Program-made: the position numbers and the translations under genes
Assembly: GCF_932526225.1 (NCBI RefSeq)
Contig: NC_064035.1
Span: 20,449,969 to 20,513,968 of the forward strand
DNA from: Nematostella vectensis
Taxonomy: Eukaryota; Cnidaria; Anthozoa; Actiniaria; Edwardsiidae
DNA: 64,000 nt
Direction of reading: 5' to 3'
Part shown: piece by piece, positions 15,001-30,000 of the stretch
How positions within the stretch are numbered: the first letter of the stretch is position 1
Layout: the number at the start of each line of letters is the position of its first letter
Notes under the pieces: generated by a model
The model's input: only the letters and a program-made list of their open reading frames with translations
The model's database searches: none
Told to the model about the DNA's origin: nothing

Positions 15001-18000
15001 ATACTATTTAGTTTATTTAGTACTAATTCACTGTAATGTCTTTATTCTATTATATTCTGGCTTGACTATTAAACTTTAACAATTACATTTCGTTGCACGG
15101 GATTTTGAAAACCACTCTATACATTTCACTCTTTAGTATGATGACAAAGATATCAACGCCAACAACAAAAATATCTACCCCAACCACCAAGGTCTCAACA
15201 CCAGTGACTACATCTGTGTCCACACCAACAACCAAGGTGTCCACACCAACAACCAAGGTGTCAACACCGGTAACAACATCTGTGTCCACACCAACAACAA
15301 AGGTATCCACACTAACAACCAAGGTCTCAACACCAACAACCAAGGCATCCACACCAACAACCAAGGTGTCTACACCAGTGACAACATCTGTGTCCACACC
15401 AACAACCAAGGTGTCCACACCAACAACCAAGGTGTCAACACCGGTAACAACATCTGTGTCCACACCAACAACAAAGGTATCCACACCAACAACCAAGGTC
15501 TCAACACCAACAACCAAGGTATCCACACCAACAACCAAGGTGTCTACACCAGTGACAACATCTGTGTCTACACCTACAACGAAGGTGTCCACGCCAACAA
15601 CCAAGGTGTCTACCCCGGTGACAACCTCTGTGTCCACACCAACAACCAAGGTGTCGACACCAACAACCTTTATACCAAGGTGAAAACTGTTTTGAATTTT
15701 TTTTAATCTCCCCATGTTTAAAATTTCATGGAACACATATTTTTTAACTCTGTTTTTAAGATAGGCTTGCATGTATGGCGTCACATCTCCGCCAAAATTC
15801 ATGGTTGCGTATTTTCACTATGATTTACATTTTACATGCAATACTGTCCTTTCAATGTTCTACTTTACAAATTCAACTTTGCTTATTCGTAATTGAACTA
15901 TGTGTATTTTGTCTTAGAAATTTGACACTCTTGTCGTATAATTTTTCATTGTTTTAAATACGGCATGGTCTTGGATTTGACATGGTTTTAAATTTGGCAT
16001 GGTTTTGAATTTGGCGTAAGTTTTCATCCGCCATGGTTTTTAATTCGGCGTGTTCTTGGATTCGGCGTAGTATTGAATTGGGCATGGTTTTAGATTCGGC
16101 ATGGTTTCGAATTTGGCGGCTCAAACAGTACCGCATTCCAGTACTTCTCTGGTCTGCGGGCTCATTTCCTGTCCCCCACCCGAAAGGGATGTTTTGTCAC
16201 TTTCGTCTTAACGGGGGTGGGAACATCGACCTGACCCACTCCCCCAACAGTAGGATTTGACGCTTAGCAGTCCGCACGTTCTGCCTCGAGAAATAACCAG
16301 AGACTTATTTCGTGGAATAGGTACGTACATATAATTCTATATAAGTCTACTTAGAGATCTGACTTGCGATTCACTATAAAATGAGTAAGCATGAAGTATT
16401 AACTAAAGAAACTTTAGTTTTAAGCTTAATTTTTTCGCCTGAATTCAAAGACAATTTCAGCCGGACCGAGATAAAAGTTTATAAGACTCACAGAGAGCCC
16501 GTGATTTACTTTTTAGAGACTCAGAATGATGTAGAAGTCTTTGTGCTTTAACCAATGATTTGTAGGTAGCTGTTTGTATACGCTTACTCACAGGCTTACC
16601 AACCTCTCAGTCAGTCTCTAGTCAATCCCAGTACTAGCTCGAATATTTTCACGATTGATGAGTAACGCGGGAAAAAATCGTCCCAAATTTTTCTGCTGTC
16701 AAATTTGTCGAACTAGTTGTGCTGGGATTATTTTTGGGGAGCTGGAGCGGATGCTTGGGGAAAAAAGTCGTCCCGATCGGTTATGCGGGCAATTAATTAT
16801 TTATTATTTTAATCCTGGCCCGGCTGAAATTGTCGTTGAATTCAGGCAGAAAAGTAAGCTTAAAACTAAAGTTTCTTTCGGTAATACTTTAAAGCTTACT
16901 TATTTTATAGTGATTCGTAAGTCAGATCTCTTAGAAGTAGACTTCAGAATAATATGTACGTACCTATTTCACGAAATAAGTCTCTTGTTATTTCTCGAGG
17001 TAGAACGTGCGGACTGCTAAGCGTCAAATCCTACTGTTGGGGGAGGGGGTCAGGTCGATGTACCCACCCCCGTTAAGACGAAAGTGACAAAGCATCCCTT
17101 TTGGGTGGGGGACAGGAAATAAGCCCGCAGACCAGAGAAGTACTCGACTGCGGTACTGTTTGAGATGCCGAATTCAAAACCATGCCGAATCTAAAACCAT
17201 GCCCAATTCAAAACCATGCCGAATCCAAGAACACGCCGAATTCAAAACCATACCGAATTTGAAACCATGCTGAATCCAAAACTACGCTGAATTCACAACC
17301 ATGCCAAATTAAAACTTACGCCAAATTCAAAACAATGCCAAATCCAAGAACATGCCGAATTTAATACCATGACAAATTCCACGACAAGAATGTCACACAG
17401 TTTAATTACGAATAAGCAAAGTTGAATTTGTAAAGTAGAACATTGAAAGGACAGCATTGCATTAAAATGTGAATCATAGTAAAAATACGAAAAGTTTCAT
17501 AAAATACGCAACCATGAATTTTGGCGGAGATGGGACGCCATATGCATGAGCTCATAGTGGAATTGTTAAAATCTCATGCTATGCTATTCACTAATCAGCT
17601 GAAGCGTCGTTGTCTTTTGTGCGTAAATTGGATGGTTTGGAATGACAAGGCATGGAAGCAAGCGGGATTTCTTTTCCATTTAAATATTTGTTTACCAGGG
17701 GTAGAAAGCTTGTTGACAAGTTCATGTTTGATTATTGTGTATTAAAACATAGTTTTGGTTTATGCCACCTTGAAAAAGTCTTTGATACTGGGAAGCTTGT
17801 CGGACAGCATTGTAAAACGACCCTAAAATAGTTGTTATCTCAACGCTTCGCAATTATTCACATTGACGTATCATCCAGCCCCTAAAATGTTTTGAAGAAT
17901 TTTAATAAAAGAACATCGTAAGAATTAAAATACAACCACTCAAAATGTCACATGCTTCTACATTAACCGATTTTCTCAGTTAGTGATTTTCGTGAAGGAT

Positions 18001-21000
18001 ACCAGCCTCGTGTTTTTAGACCGTAAGAGTTTACAAGCGACTTTCTACCCAATACTAGGTTGCTAAATACACTTACAGAAAACAAACAACCCCGTGCCAA
18101 AAACTGGGCATTAAGATGATCTGAAAGATAAAAAGCTACCTGATGACACCATAAAATGAAAAACAACAACTTCTTAGTCTCCCTGCGGTATAAACCCTAC
18201 AATAAACAATATTTTTTAAACCTTATTTCAGCATCAAGACACAGACCCCTGGAGCGTCATCGCATATCAAGGTCTCCACGGCGATAACCAAGTCTAGATT
18301 ATCACTCCCATCCACATTCATTTCAACTCCTGGTCTACCGACAGCACACCCTCCATCGACCAAGGTGTCAACACCAGTGACGACATCTGTGTCCACACCA
18401 ACAACTAAGGTGTCCACACCAACAACGAAGGTGTCAACACCAACAACCAAGGTTTCCACACCAGTAACAACATCTGTGTCAACCCCAACAACTAAGGTGT
18501 CAACACCAACAACCAAGGTCTCGACACCAGTGACGACATCTGTGTCCACACCAACAACGAAGGTGTCAACACCAACAACCAAGGTTTCCACACCAGTGAC
18601 AACATCTGTGTCTACCCCAACAACTAAGGTGTCCACACCAACAACGAAGGTGTCAACACCAACAACCAAGGTTTCAACACCGGTGACAACATCTGTGTCC
18701 ACCCCAACAACTAAGGTGTCTACCCCAACAACCAAGGTTTCAACACCAACAACCAAGGTCTCTACCCCAGTGACCACTTCTGTGTCAACACCAACAACAA
18801 AAGTTTCAACACCAACAACCAAGGTCTCAAGACCAACAACCAGGGTTTCGACACCAGTCACGACATCTGTGTCCACACCAACAACCAAGGTTTCAACGCC
18901 AACAACCAAGGTCTCTACCCCAGTAACAACATCTGTGTCCACACCAACAACCAAGGTCTCTACCCCAGTTACAACATCTGTGTCCACGCCAACAACCAAG
19001 GTGTCTACCCCAACAACTAAAGTGTCGACACCAGTGACCACATCTGTGTCAACACCAACAACCAAAGTTTCAACACCAACAACCAAGGTCTCAACACCAA
19101 CAACCAAGGTTTCGACACCAGTCACGACATCTGTGTCCACACCGACAACCAAGGTGTCAACACCAACAACCAAGGTGTCAACACCAACAACCAAGGTCTC
19201 TACCCCAGTAACAACATCTGTGTCCACACCAACAACCAAGGTGTCCACACCAACAACCAAAGTTTCGACACCAGTCACAACATCTGTGTCTACACCAACA
19301 ACCAAGGTGTCAACACCAACGACCAAAGTGTCGACACCAGTGACCACTTCTGTGTCAACACCAACAACTAAAGTTTCAACACCAACAACCAAGGTGTCAA
19401 CACCAACAACCAAGGTCTCTACCCCAGTAACAACATCTGTGTCCACACCAACAACCAAGGTGTCCACACCAACAACCAAAGTTTCGACACCAGTCACAAC
19501 ATCTGTGTCTACACCAACAACCAAGGTGTCAACACCAACGACCAAAGTGTCGACACCAGTGACCACTTCTGTGTCAACACCAACAACTAAAGTTTCAACA
19601 CCAACAACCAAGGTCTCAAGACCAACAACCAAGGTCTCTACCCCAGTTACAACATCTGTGTCCACACCAACAACCAAGGTGTCTACCCCAACAACTAAAG
19701 TGTCGACACCAGTGACCACATCTGTGTCAACACCAACAACCAAAGTTTCAACACCAACAACCAAGGTCTCAACACCAACAACCAAGGTTTCGACACCAGT
19801 CACGACATCTGTGTCCACACCGACAACCAAGGTGTCAACACCAACGACCAAAGTGTCGACACCAGTGACCACTTCTGTGTCAACACCAACAACTAAAGTT
19901 TCAACACCAACAACCAAGGTCTCAACACCAACAACCAGGGTTTCGACACCAGTCACGACATCTGTGTCCACACCAACAACCAAGGTGTCAACGCCAACAA
20001 CCAAGGTCTCTACCCCAGTAACAACATCTGTGTCCACACCAACATCCAAGGTGTCCACACCAACAACCAAAGTTTCGACACCAGTCACAACATCTGTGTC
20101 TACACCAACAACCAAGGTCTCAACACCAACAACAAAAGTTTCCACCCCAGTTACAACATCTGTGTCAACACCAACAACCAAGGTGTCTACCCCAACAACC
20201 AAAGTGTCTACTCCCACAAGTAAAGTGTCGACACCAGTAACCACATCTGTGTCAACACCAACAACCAAAGTTTCAACACCAACAACCAAGGTCTCAACAC
20301 CAACAACCAGGGTTTCGACACCAGTCACGACATCTGTGTCCACACCAACAACCAAGGTGTCAACGCCAACAACCAAGGTCTCTACCCCAGTAACAACATC
20401 TGTGTCCACACCAACATCCAAGGTGTCCACACCAACAACCAAGGTTTCGACACCAGTCACAACATCTGTGTCTACACCAACAACCAAGGTCTCAACACCA
20501 ACAACAAAAGTGTCCACACCAGTTACAACATCTGTGTCAACACCAACAACCAAGGTATCAACACCAACAACTAAGGTGTCAACGCCAACAACCAAAGTGT
20601 CTACTCCCACAACTAAAGTGTCCACACCAGTCACAACATCTGTGTCAACACCAACAACCAAGTTGTCAACGCCAACATCGTAAGTGATGTTTCATGTTAC
20701 GGTTCACTTCCCCAAGTGTGTCAAGATATTTTAGGTGAAGTTAAAATGTCCTATCACTAACCGTGCGCTTAAATTAACGAAATGCGTCTTATTTCATTTA
20801 GCACATATCGATGTCAAGATCTTTTATTTCTCTGTTGTAATATGCAAATTTTGCTTCTACCTATGCTTTGCCGGCTAACATTTGATTGAGAGTCAAATCG
20901 CTCAAAAGGAGATATTTTTACGTTTGGTTCTAGTTCAACACCAACTAAGGCCGAATACTCCTTATCGATCATTCAGACAGTTTATGGACATTCTGAGTAT

Positions 21001-24000
21001 TTTGTTTATTAGTAGTGCGCCCCTGTAAGTGAGTTATCCTATTTTCTAGTAATTTAACATTCAATTGGATAATTTTTTACACTTTCACACTAAAACTCCT
21101 GAATTAGAATAAAAGAAAATTATTTTCTTTCTGTGTTTATGAATGTAAGGAAAGGTTAAGCAATCTAAGGTAAAACAACATAAGGTGAGTGGTAGTGAGG
21201 TGACAAGTTGTAATAAGGTGAGGTGGAACTGTAATACAACTTTAACGTAATCTAATGTAATACTCTTTCAGCGTAACGAAATCTTCATTTGTACACGTCA
21301 GTCAACCATCCATTCAAGAATCATTTTCTACATTCATCCCCTCATCTTTAAGAACAAGCATACTACTCACCACGACTTCAAGGTCGATTGGCTGGCCAAG
21401 GTATAACAACAGACCATAACAACAACACCTGATAATTTATTTGTATTGGTTTCCAATAACAATATCGACACATTCCTGTTTCAGTATGATGACGAGGAAA
21501 TCGACACCAACTACTAAGGTTTCTACTCCAGTCACAACATCAGTATCAACACCAACAACCAAGGTATCTACCCCAGTAACAAAGGTGTCGACACCAGTGA
21601 CCACATCTGTGTCCACACCAACAACAAAGGTTTCAACGCCAACAACCAAGGTTTCGACACCAGTCACGACATCTGTGTCCACACCAACAACCAAGGTGTC
21701 CACACCAACAACCAAGGTTTCGACACCAGTCACAACATCTGTGTCCACACCAACAACCAAGGTCTCCACACCAACAACCAAGGTATCGACACCAACAACA
21801 AAAGTGTCCACACCAGTTACAACATCTGTGTCAACACCAACAACCAAGGTTTCAACGCCAACAACCAAGGTTTCTACACCAGTCACGACATCTGTGTCCA
21901 CACCAACAACCAAGGTGTCCACACCAACAACAAAGGTTTCTACACCAGTCACGACATCTGTGTCCACACCAACAACCAAGGTCTCAACACCAACAACCAA
22001 GCTTTCTACACCAGTCACGACATCTGTGTCAACACCAACAACCAAAGTGTCCACACCAACAACAAAGGTTTCGACACCAGTCACAACATCTGTGTCCACA
22101 CCAACAACCAAGGTGTCCACACCAACAACCAAGGTTTCGACACCAACAACCAAAGTGTCTACTCCAACAACGAAAGTGTCTACTCCGACAACTAAAGTTT
22201 CAACACCAGTCACGACATCTGTGTCCACACCAACAACCAAGGTTTCGACACCAACAACCAAGGTTTCAACACCAGTGACAACATCTTTGTCAACACCAAC
22301 AACCAAGGTCTCAACACCAACAACCAAGGTTTCTACACCAGTCACGACATCTGTGTCCACACCAACAACCAAGGTGTCCACACCAACAACCAAGGTTTCT
22401 ACACCAGTCACGACATCTGTGTCCACACCAACAACCAAGGTCTCCACACCAACAACCAAGGTATCAACACCAACAACAAAAGTGTCCATACCAGTTACAA
22501 CATCTGTGTCAACACCAACAACCAAGGTTTCAACGCCAACAACCAAGGCTTCTACACCAGTCACGACATCTCTGTCCACACCAACAACCAAGGTGTCCAC
22601 ACCAACAACCAAGGTTTCTACACCAGTCACGACATCTGTGTCCACACCAACAACCAAGGTCTCAACACCAACAACCAAGGTTTCTACGCCAGTCACGACA
22701 TCTGTGTCCACACCAACAACCAAGGTCTCAACACCAACAACAAAAGTGTCCACCCCAGTTACAACATCTGTGTCAACACCAACAACCAAGGTGTCCACAC
22801 CAACAACAAAGGTTTCGACACCAGTCACAACATCTGTGTCCACACCAACAACCAAGGTGTCCACACCAACAACCAAGGTTTCGACACCAACAACCAAAGT
22901 GTCTACTCCAACAACGAAAGTGTCTACTCCGACAACTAAAGTTTCAACACCAGTCACGACATCTGTGTCCACACCAACAACCAAGGTTTCGACACCAACA
23001 ACCAAGGTTTCGACACCAGTGACAACATCTTTGTCAACACCAACAACAAAGGTGTCAACACCAACAACAAAGGTCTCTACCCCGGTGACAACATCCGTGT
23101 CCACACCAACAACCAAGGTGTCTACCCCGACAACGAAAGTGTCTACTCCGACAACGAAAGTATCGACACCAGTGACAACATCTGTGTCCACACCAACAAC
23201 CAAGGTTTCAACGCCAACAACCAAGGTGTCGACACCAGTGACAACATCTGTGTCAACACCAACAACCAAGGTGTCAACACCAACAACCAAGGTCTCTACC
23301 CCAGTGACAACATCTGTGTCAACACCAACGACCAAGGTGTCTACCCCAACAACCAAAGTGTCTACTCCAACAACCAAAGTGTCGACACCAGTTGGGACAA
23401 CCAAGGTGTCAACACCAACAACCAAGGTCTCAACACCGGTGACAACATCCGTGTCCACACCAACAACGAAGGTGTCAACACCAACAACCAAGGTCTCTAC
23501 CCCAGTGACAACATCTGTGTCAACACCAACAACCAAGGTGTCTACCCCAACAACCAAAGTGTCTACTCCAACAACCAAAGTGTCGACACCAGTGACCACA
23601 TCTGTGTCCACACCAACAACCAAGGTGTCCACACCAACAACAAAGGTGTCAACACCAACAACCAAGGTCTCTACCCCAGTGACAACATCTGTGTCAACAC
23701 CAACGACCAAGGTGTCTACCCCAACAACCAAAGTGTCTACTCCAACAACCAAAGTGTCGACACCAGTTGGGACAACCAAGGTGTCCACACCAACAACCAA
23801 GGTTTCAACGCCAACAACCAAGGTTTCGACACCAGTGACAACATCTGTGTCAACACCAACAACCAAGGTGTCAACACCAACAACCAAGGTCTCTACCCCA
23901 GTGACAACATCTGTGTCAACACTAACGACCAAGGTGTCTACCCCAACAACCAAAGTGTCTACTCCAACAACCAAAGTGTCGACACCAGTTGGGACGACCA

Positions 24001-27000
24001 AGGTGTCAACACCAACAACCAAGGTCTCAACACCAGTGACAACATCCGTGTCAACACCAACAACGAAGGTGTCAACACCAACAACCAAAGTCTCTACCCC
24101 AGTGACAACATCTGTGTCAACACCAACGACCAAGGTGTCTACCCCAACAACCAAAGTGTCTACTCCAACAACCAAAGTGTCGACACCAGTGACCACATCT
24201 GTGTCCACACCAACAACCAAGGTGTCCACACCAACAACAAAGGTGTCAACACCAACAACCAAGGTCTCTACCCCAGTGACAACATCTGTGTCAACACCAA
24301 CGACCAAGGTGTCTACCCCAACAACCAAAGTGTCTACTCCAACAACCAAAGTGTCGACACCAGTTGGGACAACCAAGGTGTCAACACCAACAACCAAGGT
24401 CTCAACACCAGTGACAACATCCGTGTCCACACCAACAACAAAGGTGTCAACACCAACAACCAAAGTCTCTACCCCAGTGACAACATCTGTGTCAACACCA
24501 ACGACCAAGGTGTCTACCCCAACAACCAAAGTGTCTACTCCAACAACCAAAGTGTCGACACCAGTGACCACATCTGTGTCCACACCAACAACCAAGGTGT
24601 CCACACCAACAACCAAGGTGTCCACGCCAACAAGCAAGGTCTCAACACCAACAACCAAGGTTTCGACACCAGTAACAACATCTGTGTCCACACCAACAAC
24701 CAAGGTCTCTACACCAACAACCAAGGTGTCAACACCAACAACGAAGGTCTCTACCCCAGTTACAACATCTGTGTCAACACCAACAACCAAGGTCTCTACC
24801 CCAACAACAAAGGTGTCCACACCAACAACAAAGGTCTCGACCCCGGTGACAACAATAATACATAGGTAAGATATATTTTGAGCTGGCAAGCTCTTACTGC
24901 CCTTTTCAAATTCTAGTACTACTACTGCTACTAATGTTGAAGGGCTACATGTGCGGAGCGAATGAAAATATTGTTTTAATTGTCTAAATGCATTTACGGG
25001 AAAGTTAGACATTACTTTTTTTCAGTAAACTGAATGTATACTTTTTGTATTCTAGATTACTTTTATTGTCGCATAACAATCCTAGATCCTCGCAGTCCAT
25101 GTAAACAGAGAAAAAACACGTTTCAAAGGTGTATGTACGCGTAAACGCAGCAAATCCTCGCTCCCTTTTCTAACACGATTACTGTAATTTTGAGGGAGAG
25201 TCTCGACTGGAAGCTATTATTTATACACAGTTTCGGGTATGTAGGTATACAACGGGGGCCTAGAGGGAGCAGTTGGCAGAGCGTCGCTCTGTAGTACCTG
25301 TGCCTCTCAACAATGGCATCCGGGCTCGATTCCCGGTTCCGACGTGAGCAGAGTTAGTTGGTTACGCTTTTGCTCCCAGAGACTTTTTCCGGGTTCTCCA
25401 GTTTTCCTTCTTCCACAAAATAAACAATTTCGATCATAGTTGCGTTCGGTCAGAAATGAGTTGTATTGTTACTGACTGAGGCGCCGTCCCGTGCCTTCAA
25501 CTCCACCACGTCTGAACCTGCGCTTTCGTAATTCAGCATCTAGCTTCAATAAGGGTGACTGGCTAATCCAACTCATTTTTTCTATACCAAACCTGGGCAT
25601 TATCGAAGCTTACTTCCACCATAACTCCGAATTTAATGAAAAAGTTGTTATACAGCTTGAATTTGTCCAAGAAACCTTTTTTCCATATAAATTCTTTGCT
25701 CGTGTTTTTTATCTTTCTTCCTCTTCGGGTGCAAACCATTTGTACGGGTACAGTATTCTTATTCATAAGCAAAGAATTTTGCCTGGATTATGGCTGTTTA
25801 CACAGAAACATTTATATATAATCAGTTTGTTTTGCGATTCTTCTATAGACCGATACCTACACCAAAATGACTAAACCCCGGATTAAGTAATAAATTCCAA
25901 ATACTCTTACTAGTAATATTGATAAACTACTTCACCGTTATCGTATATACACAACTTTTGTTGCGCCTATTTAAAAATTTCCACAATGAGCATCTAAATA
26001 TAAACAAAAAAAACATGGGGCACGTCTCTCGAATGACCAGTAAAGTATTAATAGCCGAATTCGTTGTTGCCCGCCCCCGTTTTCAAGACTCGAAAATTTG
26101 CTCGTTTTCTAATCCGTCGATCATCACATCTCAGCATAAAAACCACTCGCCAACGCAGTTTTTGGATAAGCTGGAGTCATGTTTTTAACCGAAGCCTGAT
26201 TTTACACCCCGCCCCTCCATAGATTGACGGATCTGAAAACGCAACCAATTTTTCGAGTTTTGAAAATAGGGAGCGCGAAACAACGAATTTTAGTATAAGT
26301 TACGGAAATTTGAATTCAATGAGGTAATGTTGAAGTCAATGAGGTAATCCCACTCTCTCACTCACTCCTACCAGATACTGTACCTCTCCAAGTTACAGTC
26401 TCTAATCGAAATAGTGATGGAGCGAAAACGTTTATATTATCGTATTGGCATGAACAATTTATCTTAAAACCTTTTCCAGCATCAAGACACAAACGCCTGG
26501 TGGTTCGTCACACATCCAGGTCTCCACGGCGATAACCAAGTCTAAAGTATCACTCCCATCCACATTCATTTCAACTCCTGGTTTACCGACAGCACACCCT
26601 CCATCGACCAAGGTGTCAACACCAGTCACAACATCTGTGTCAACACCAACAACCAAGGTTTCAACACCAACAACCAAGGTGTCCACACCAGTCACTACAT
26701 CTGTGTCTACACCAACAACCAAGGTGTCTACACCAGTCACAACGTCCGTGTCTACACCAACAACCAAGGTGTCAACACCAACAACCAAGGTCTCAACACC
26801 AACAACCAAGGTGTCTACCCCAGTGACAACATCTGTGTCCACACCAACGACCAAGGTGTCAACACCAACAACCAAGGTCTCAACACCAACAACAAAGATC
26901 TCTACCCCAGTCACAACATCTGTGTCCACACCAACAACTAAGGTGTCCACACCAACAACCAAGGTCTCAACACCAACAACCAAGGTGTCTACCCCAGTCA

Positions 27001-30000
27001 CAACATCTGTGTCCACACCGACAACCAAGGTCTCAACACCAACAACAAAGGTCTCAACACCAACAACCAAGGTCTCAACACCAGTCACAACATCTGTATC
27101 TACACCAACAACCAAGGTCTCAACACCAACAACAAAAGTGTCCACACCAGTGACAACATCTGTGTCCACACCAACGACCAAGGTGTCAACACCAACGACC
27201 AAGGTGTCAACACCAACAACCAAGGTATCAACACCAACAACCAAGGTCTCAACACCAACAACCAAGGTCTCAACACCAACAACCAAGGTCTCTACCCCAG
27301 TAACAACATCTGTGTCCACACCAACAACCAAGGTGTCAACACCAACAACAAAGGTATCAACACCAACAACCAAGGTGTCTACACCAGTGACAACATCTGT
27401 GTCCACACCAACAACTAAGGTTTCAACACCAACGACCAAGGTGTCAACACCAACAACCAAGGTATCTACCCCAGTGACAACATATGTGTCCACACCAACA
27501 ACCAAGGTATCCACACCAACAACCAAGGTTTCAACACCAACAACCAAAGTGTCCACACCAGTCACAACATCTGTATCCACACCAACAACCAAGGTCTCAA
27601 CACCAACAACAAAAGTGTCCACACCAGTGACAACATCTGTGTCCACACCAACGACCAAGGTGTCAACACCAACGACCAAGGTGTCAACACCAACAACCAA
27701 GGTGTCCACACCAGTCACTACATCTGTGTCTACACCAACAACCAAGGTGTCTACACCAGCCACAACGTCCGTGTCTACACCAACAACCAAGGTGTCAACA
27801 CCAACAACCAAGGTCTCAACACCAACAACCAAGGTGTCTACCCCAGTGACAACATCTGTGTCCACACCAACGACCAAGGTGTCAACACCAACAACCAAGG
27901 TCTCAACACCAACAACAAAGATCTCTACCCCAGTCACAACATCTGTGTCCACACCAACAACTAAGGTGTCCACACCAACAACCAAGGTCTCAACACCAAC
28001 AACCAAGGTGTCTACCCCAGTCACAACATCTGTGTCCACACCGACAACCAAGGTCTCAACACCAACAACAAAGGTCTCAACACCAACAACCAAGGTCTCA
28101 ACACCAGTCACAACATCTGTATCTACACCAACAACCAAGGTCTCAACACCAACAACAAAAGTGTCCACACCAGTGACAACATCTGTGTCCACACCAACGA
28201 CCAAGGTGTCAACACCAACGACCAAGGTGTCAACACCAACAACCAAGGTATCAACACCAACAACCAAGGTCTCAACACCAACAACCAAGGTCTCAACACC
28301 AACAACCAAGGTCTCTACCCCAGTAACAACATCTGTGTCCACACCAACAACCAAGGTGTCAACACCAACAACAAAGGTATCAACACCAACAACCAAGGTG
28401 TCTACACCAGTGACAACATCTGTGTCCACACCAACAACTAAGGTTTCAACACCAACGACCAAGGTGTCAACACCAACAACCAAGGTATCTACCCCAGTGA
28501 CAACATATGTGTCCACACCAACAACCAAGGTATCCACACCAACAACCAAGGTTTCAACACCAACAACCAAAGTGTCCACACCAGTCACAACATCTGTATC
28601 CACACCAACAACCAAGGTCTCAACACCAACAACAAAAGTGTCCACACCAGTGACAACATCTGTGTCCACACCAACGACCAAGGTGTCAACACCAACGACC
28701 AAGGTGTCAACACCAACAACCAAGGTATCAACACCAACAACCAAGGTCTCTACCCCAGTAACAACATCTGTGTCCACACCAACAACCAAGGTGTCAACAC
28801 CAACAACAAAGGTATCAACACCAACAACCAAGGTGTCAACACCAGTGACAACATCTGTGTCAACACCAACAACCAAGGTGTCAACGCCAACAACCAAGAT
28901 TTCGACACCAGTGACAACATCTGTGTCCACACCAACAACCAAGGTGTCAACGCCAACAACAAAAGTTTCCACACCAGTCACAACATCTGTGTCAACACCA
29001 ACAACTAAGGTGTCAACACCAACAACTAAGGTGTCAACGCCAACAACAAAAGTGTCCACACCTGTCACAACATCTGTGTCAACACCAACAACCAAGGTGT
29101 CCACACCAACAACCAAGGTCTCGACACCAGTCACAACATCTGTGTCAACACCAACGACCAAGGTGTCTACCCCAACAACCAAAGTGTCTACTCCGACAAC
29201 CAAAGTCTCGACACCAGTAACCACATCTGTGTCAACACCAACAACCAAGTTGTCAACACCAACAACAAAAGTGTCCACACCAGTCACGACATCTCTGTCG
29301 ACACCAACAACCAAGGTGTCAACACCGACAACAAAGGTGTCAACCCCTACAACCAAGGTCTCTACCCCTATAACAACATCTGTATCAACACCAACGACCA
29401 AGATATCAACACCAACATCGTAAGTGATGTTTCATGTTACGGTTCACCTTCCCCAGTGTGTCAAGATAATTTAGTTGAAATGAAAATGTCCTGTCACTAA
29501 TCGTGCGCTTAAATTAACGCAATGCGTCTTATTTCATTTAGCACATATCGATGTCAAGATCTTTTATTTCTCTGTTGTAATATGCAAAATTTGGCTACTT
29601 CCTATGCTTTGCCGGCTAAAACATTTGATTGAGAGTCAACTCGCTCATAAGGAGATATTTTTATGCGTCGTTTTAATTCAACATGTCTAATAAACCGAAT
29701 GCTTCTTTTCGATCATTCAGACAGTTTATGGACATTCTGAATATTTTTTTTTCTTAGTAGTGCGCTCCCTGTAGGTGGGTTATCCTATTTTCGAGTAATT
29801 AAACATTCAATTGGATAATCTTTGACACTTTCACACTAAAAAGGTAAACTCCTGAAATAGAAAAACAGAAAATTCGTTTCTTTCTGTGTCTATGTATGTA
29901 AGGAAAGGCTAAGCAAGGTAAGATAAAACAAGACAAGGTACTGAGGGGAGATAAGTTGTAATGAGGTGAGGTGGAATTGTAATACAACTTTAACGTAATC

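Noticed and set aside
25255-25345. Functional tRNA gene
   Set aside because: A and B boxes are seen but a complete cloverleaf with a clear anticodon stem is not. A SINE head is more likely.
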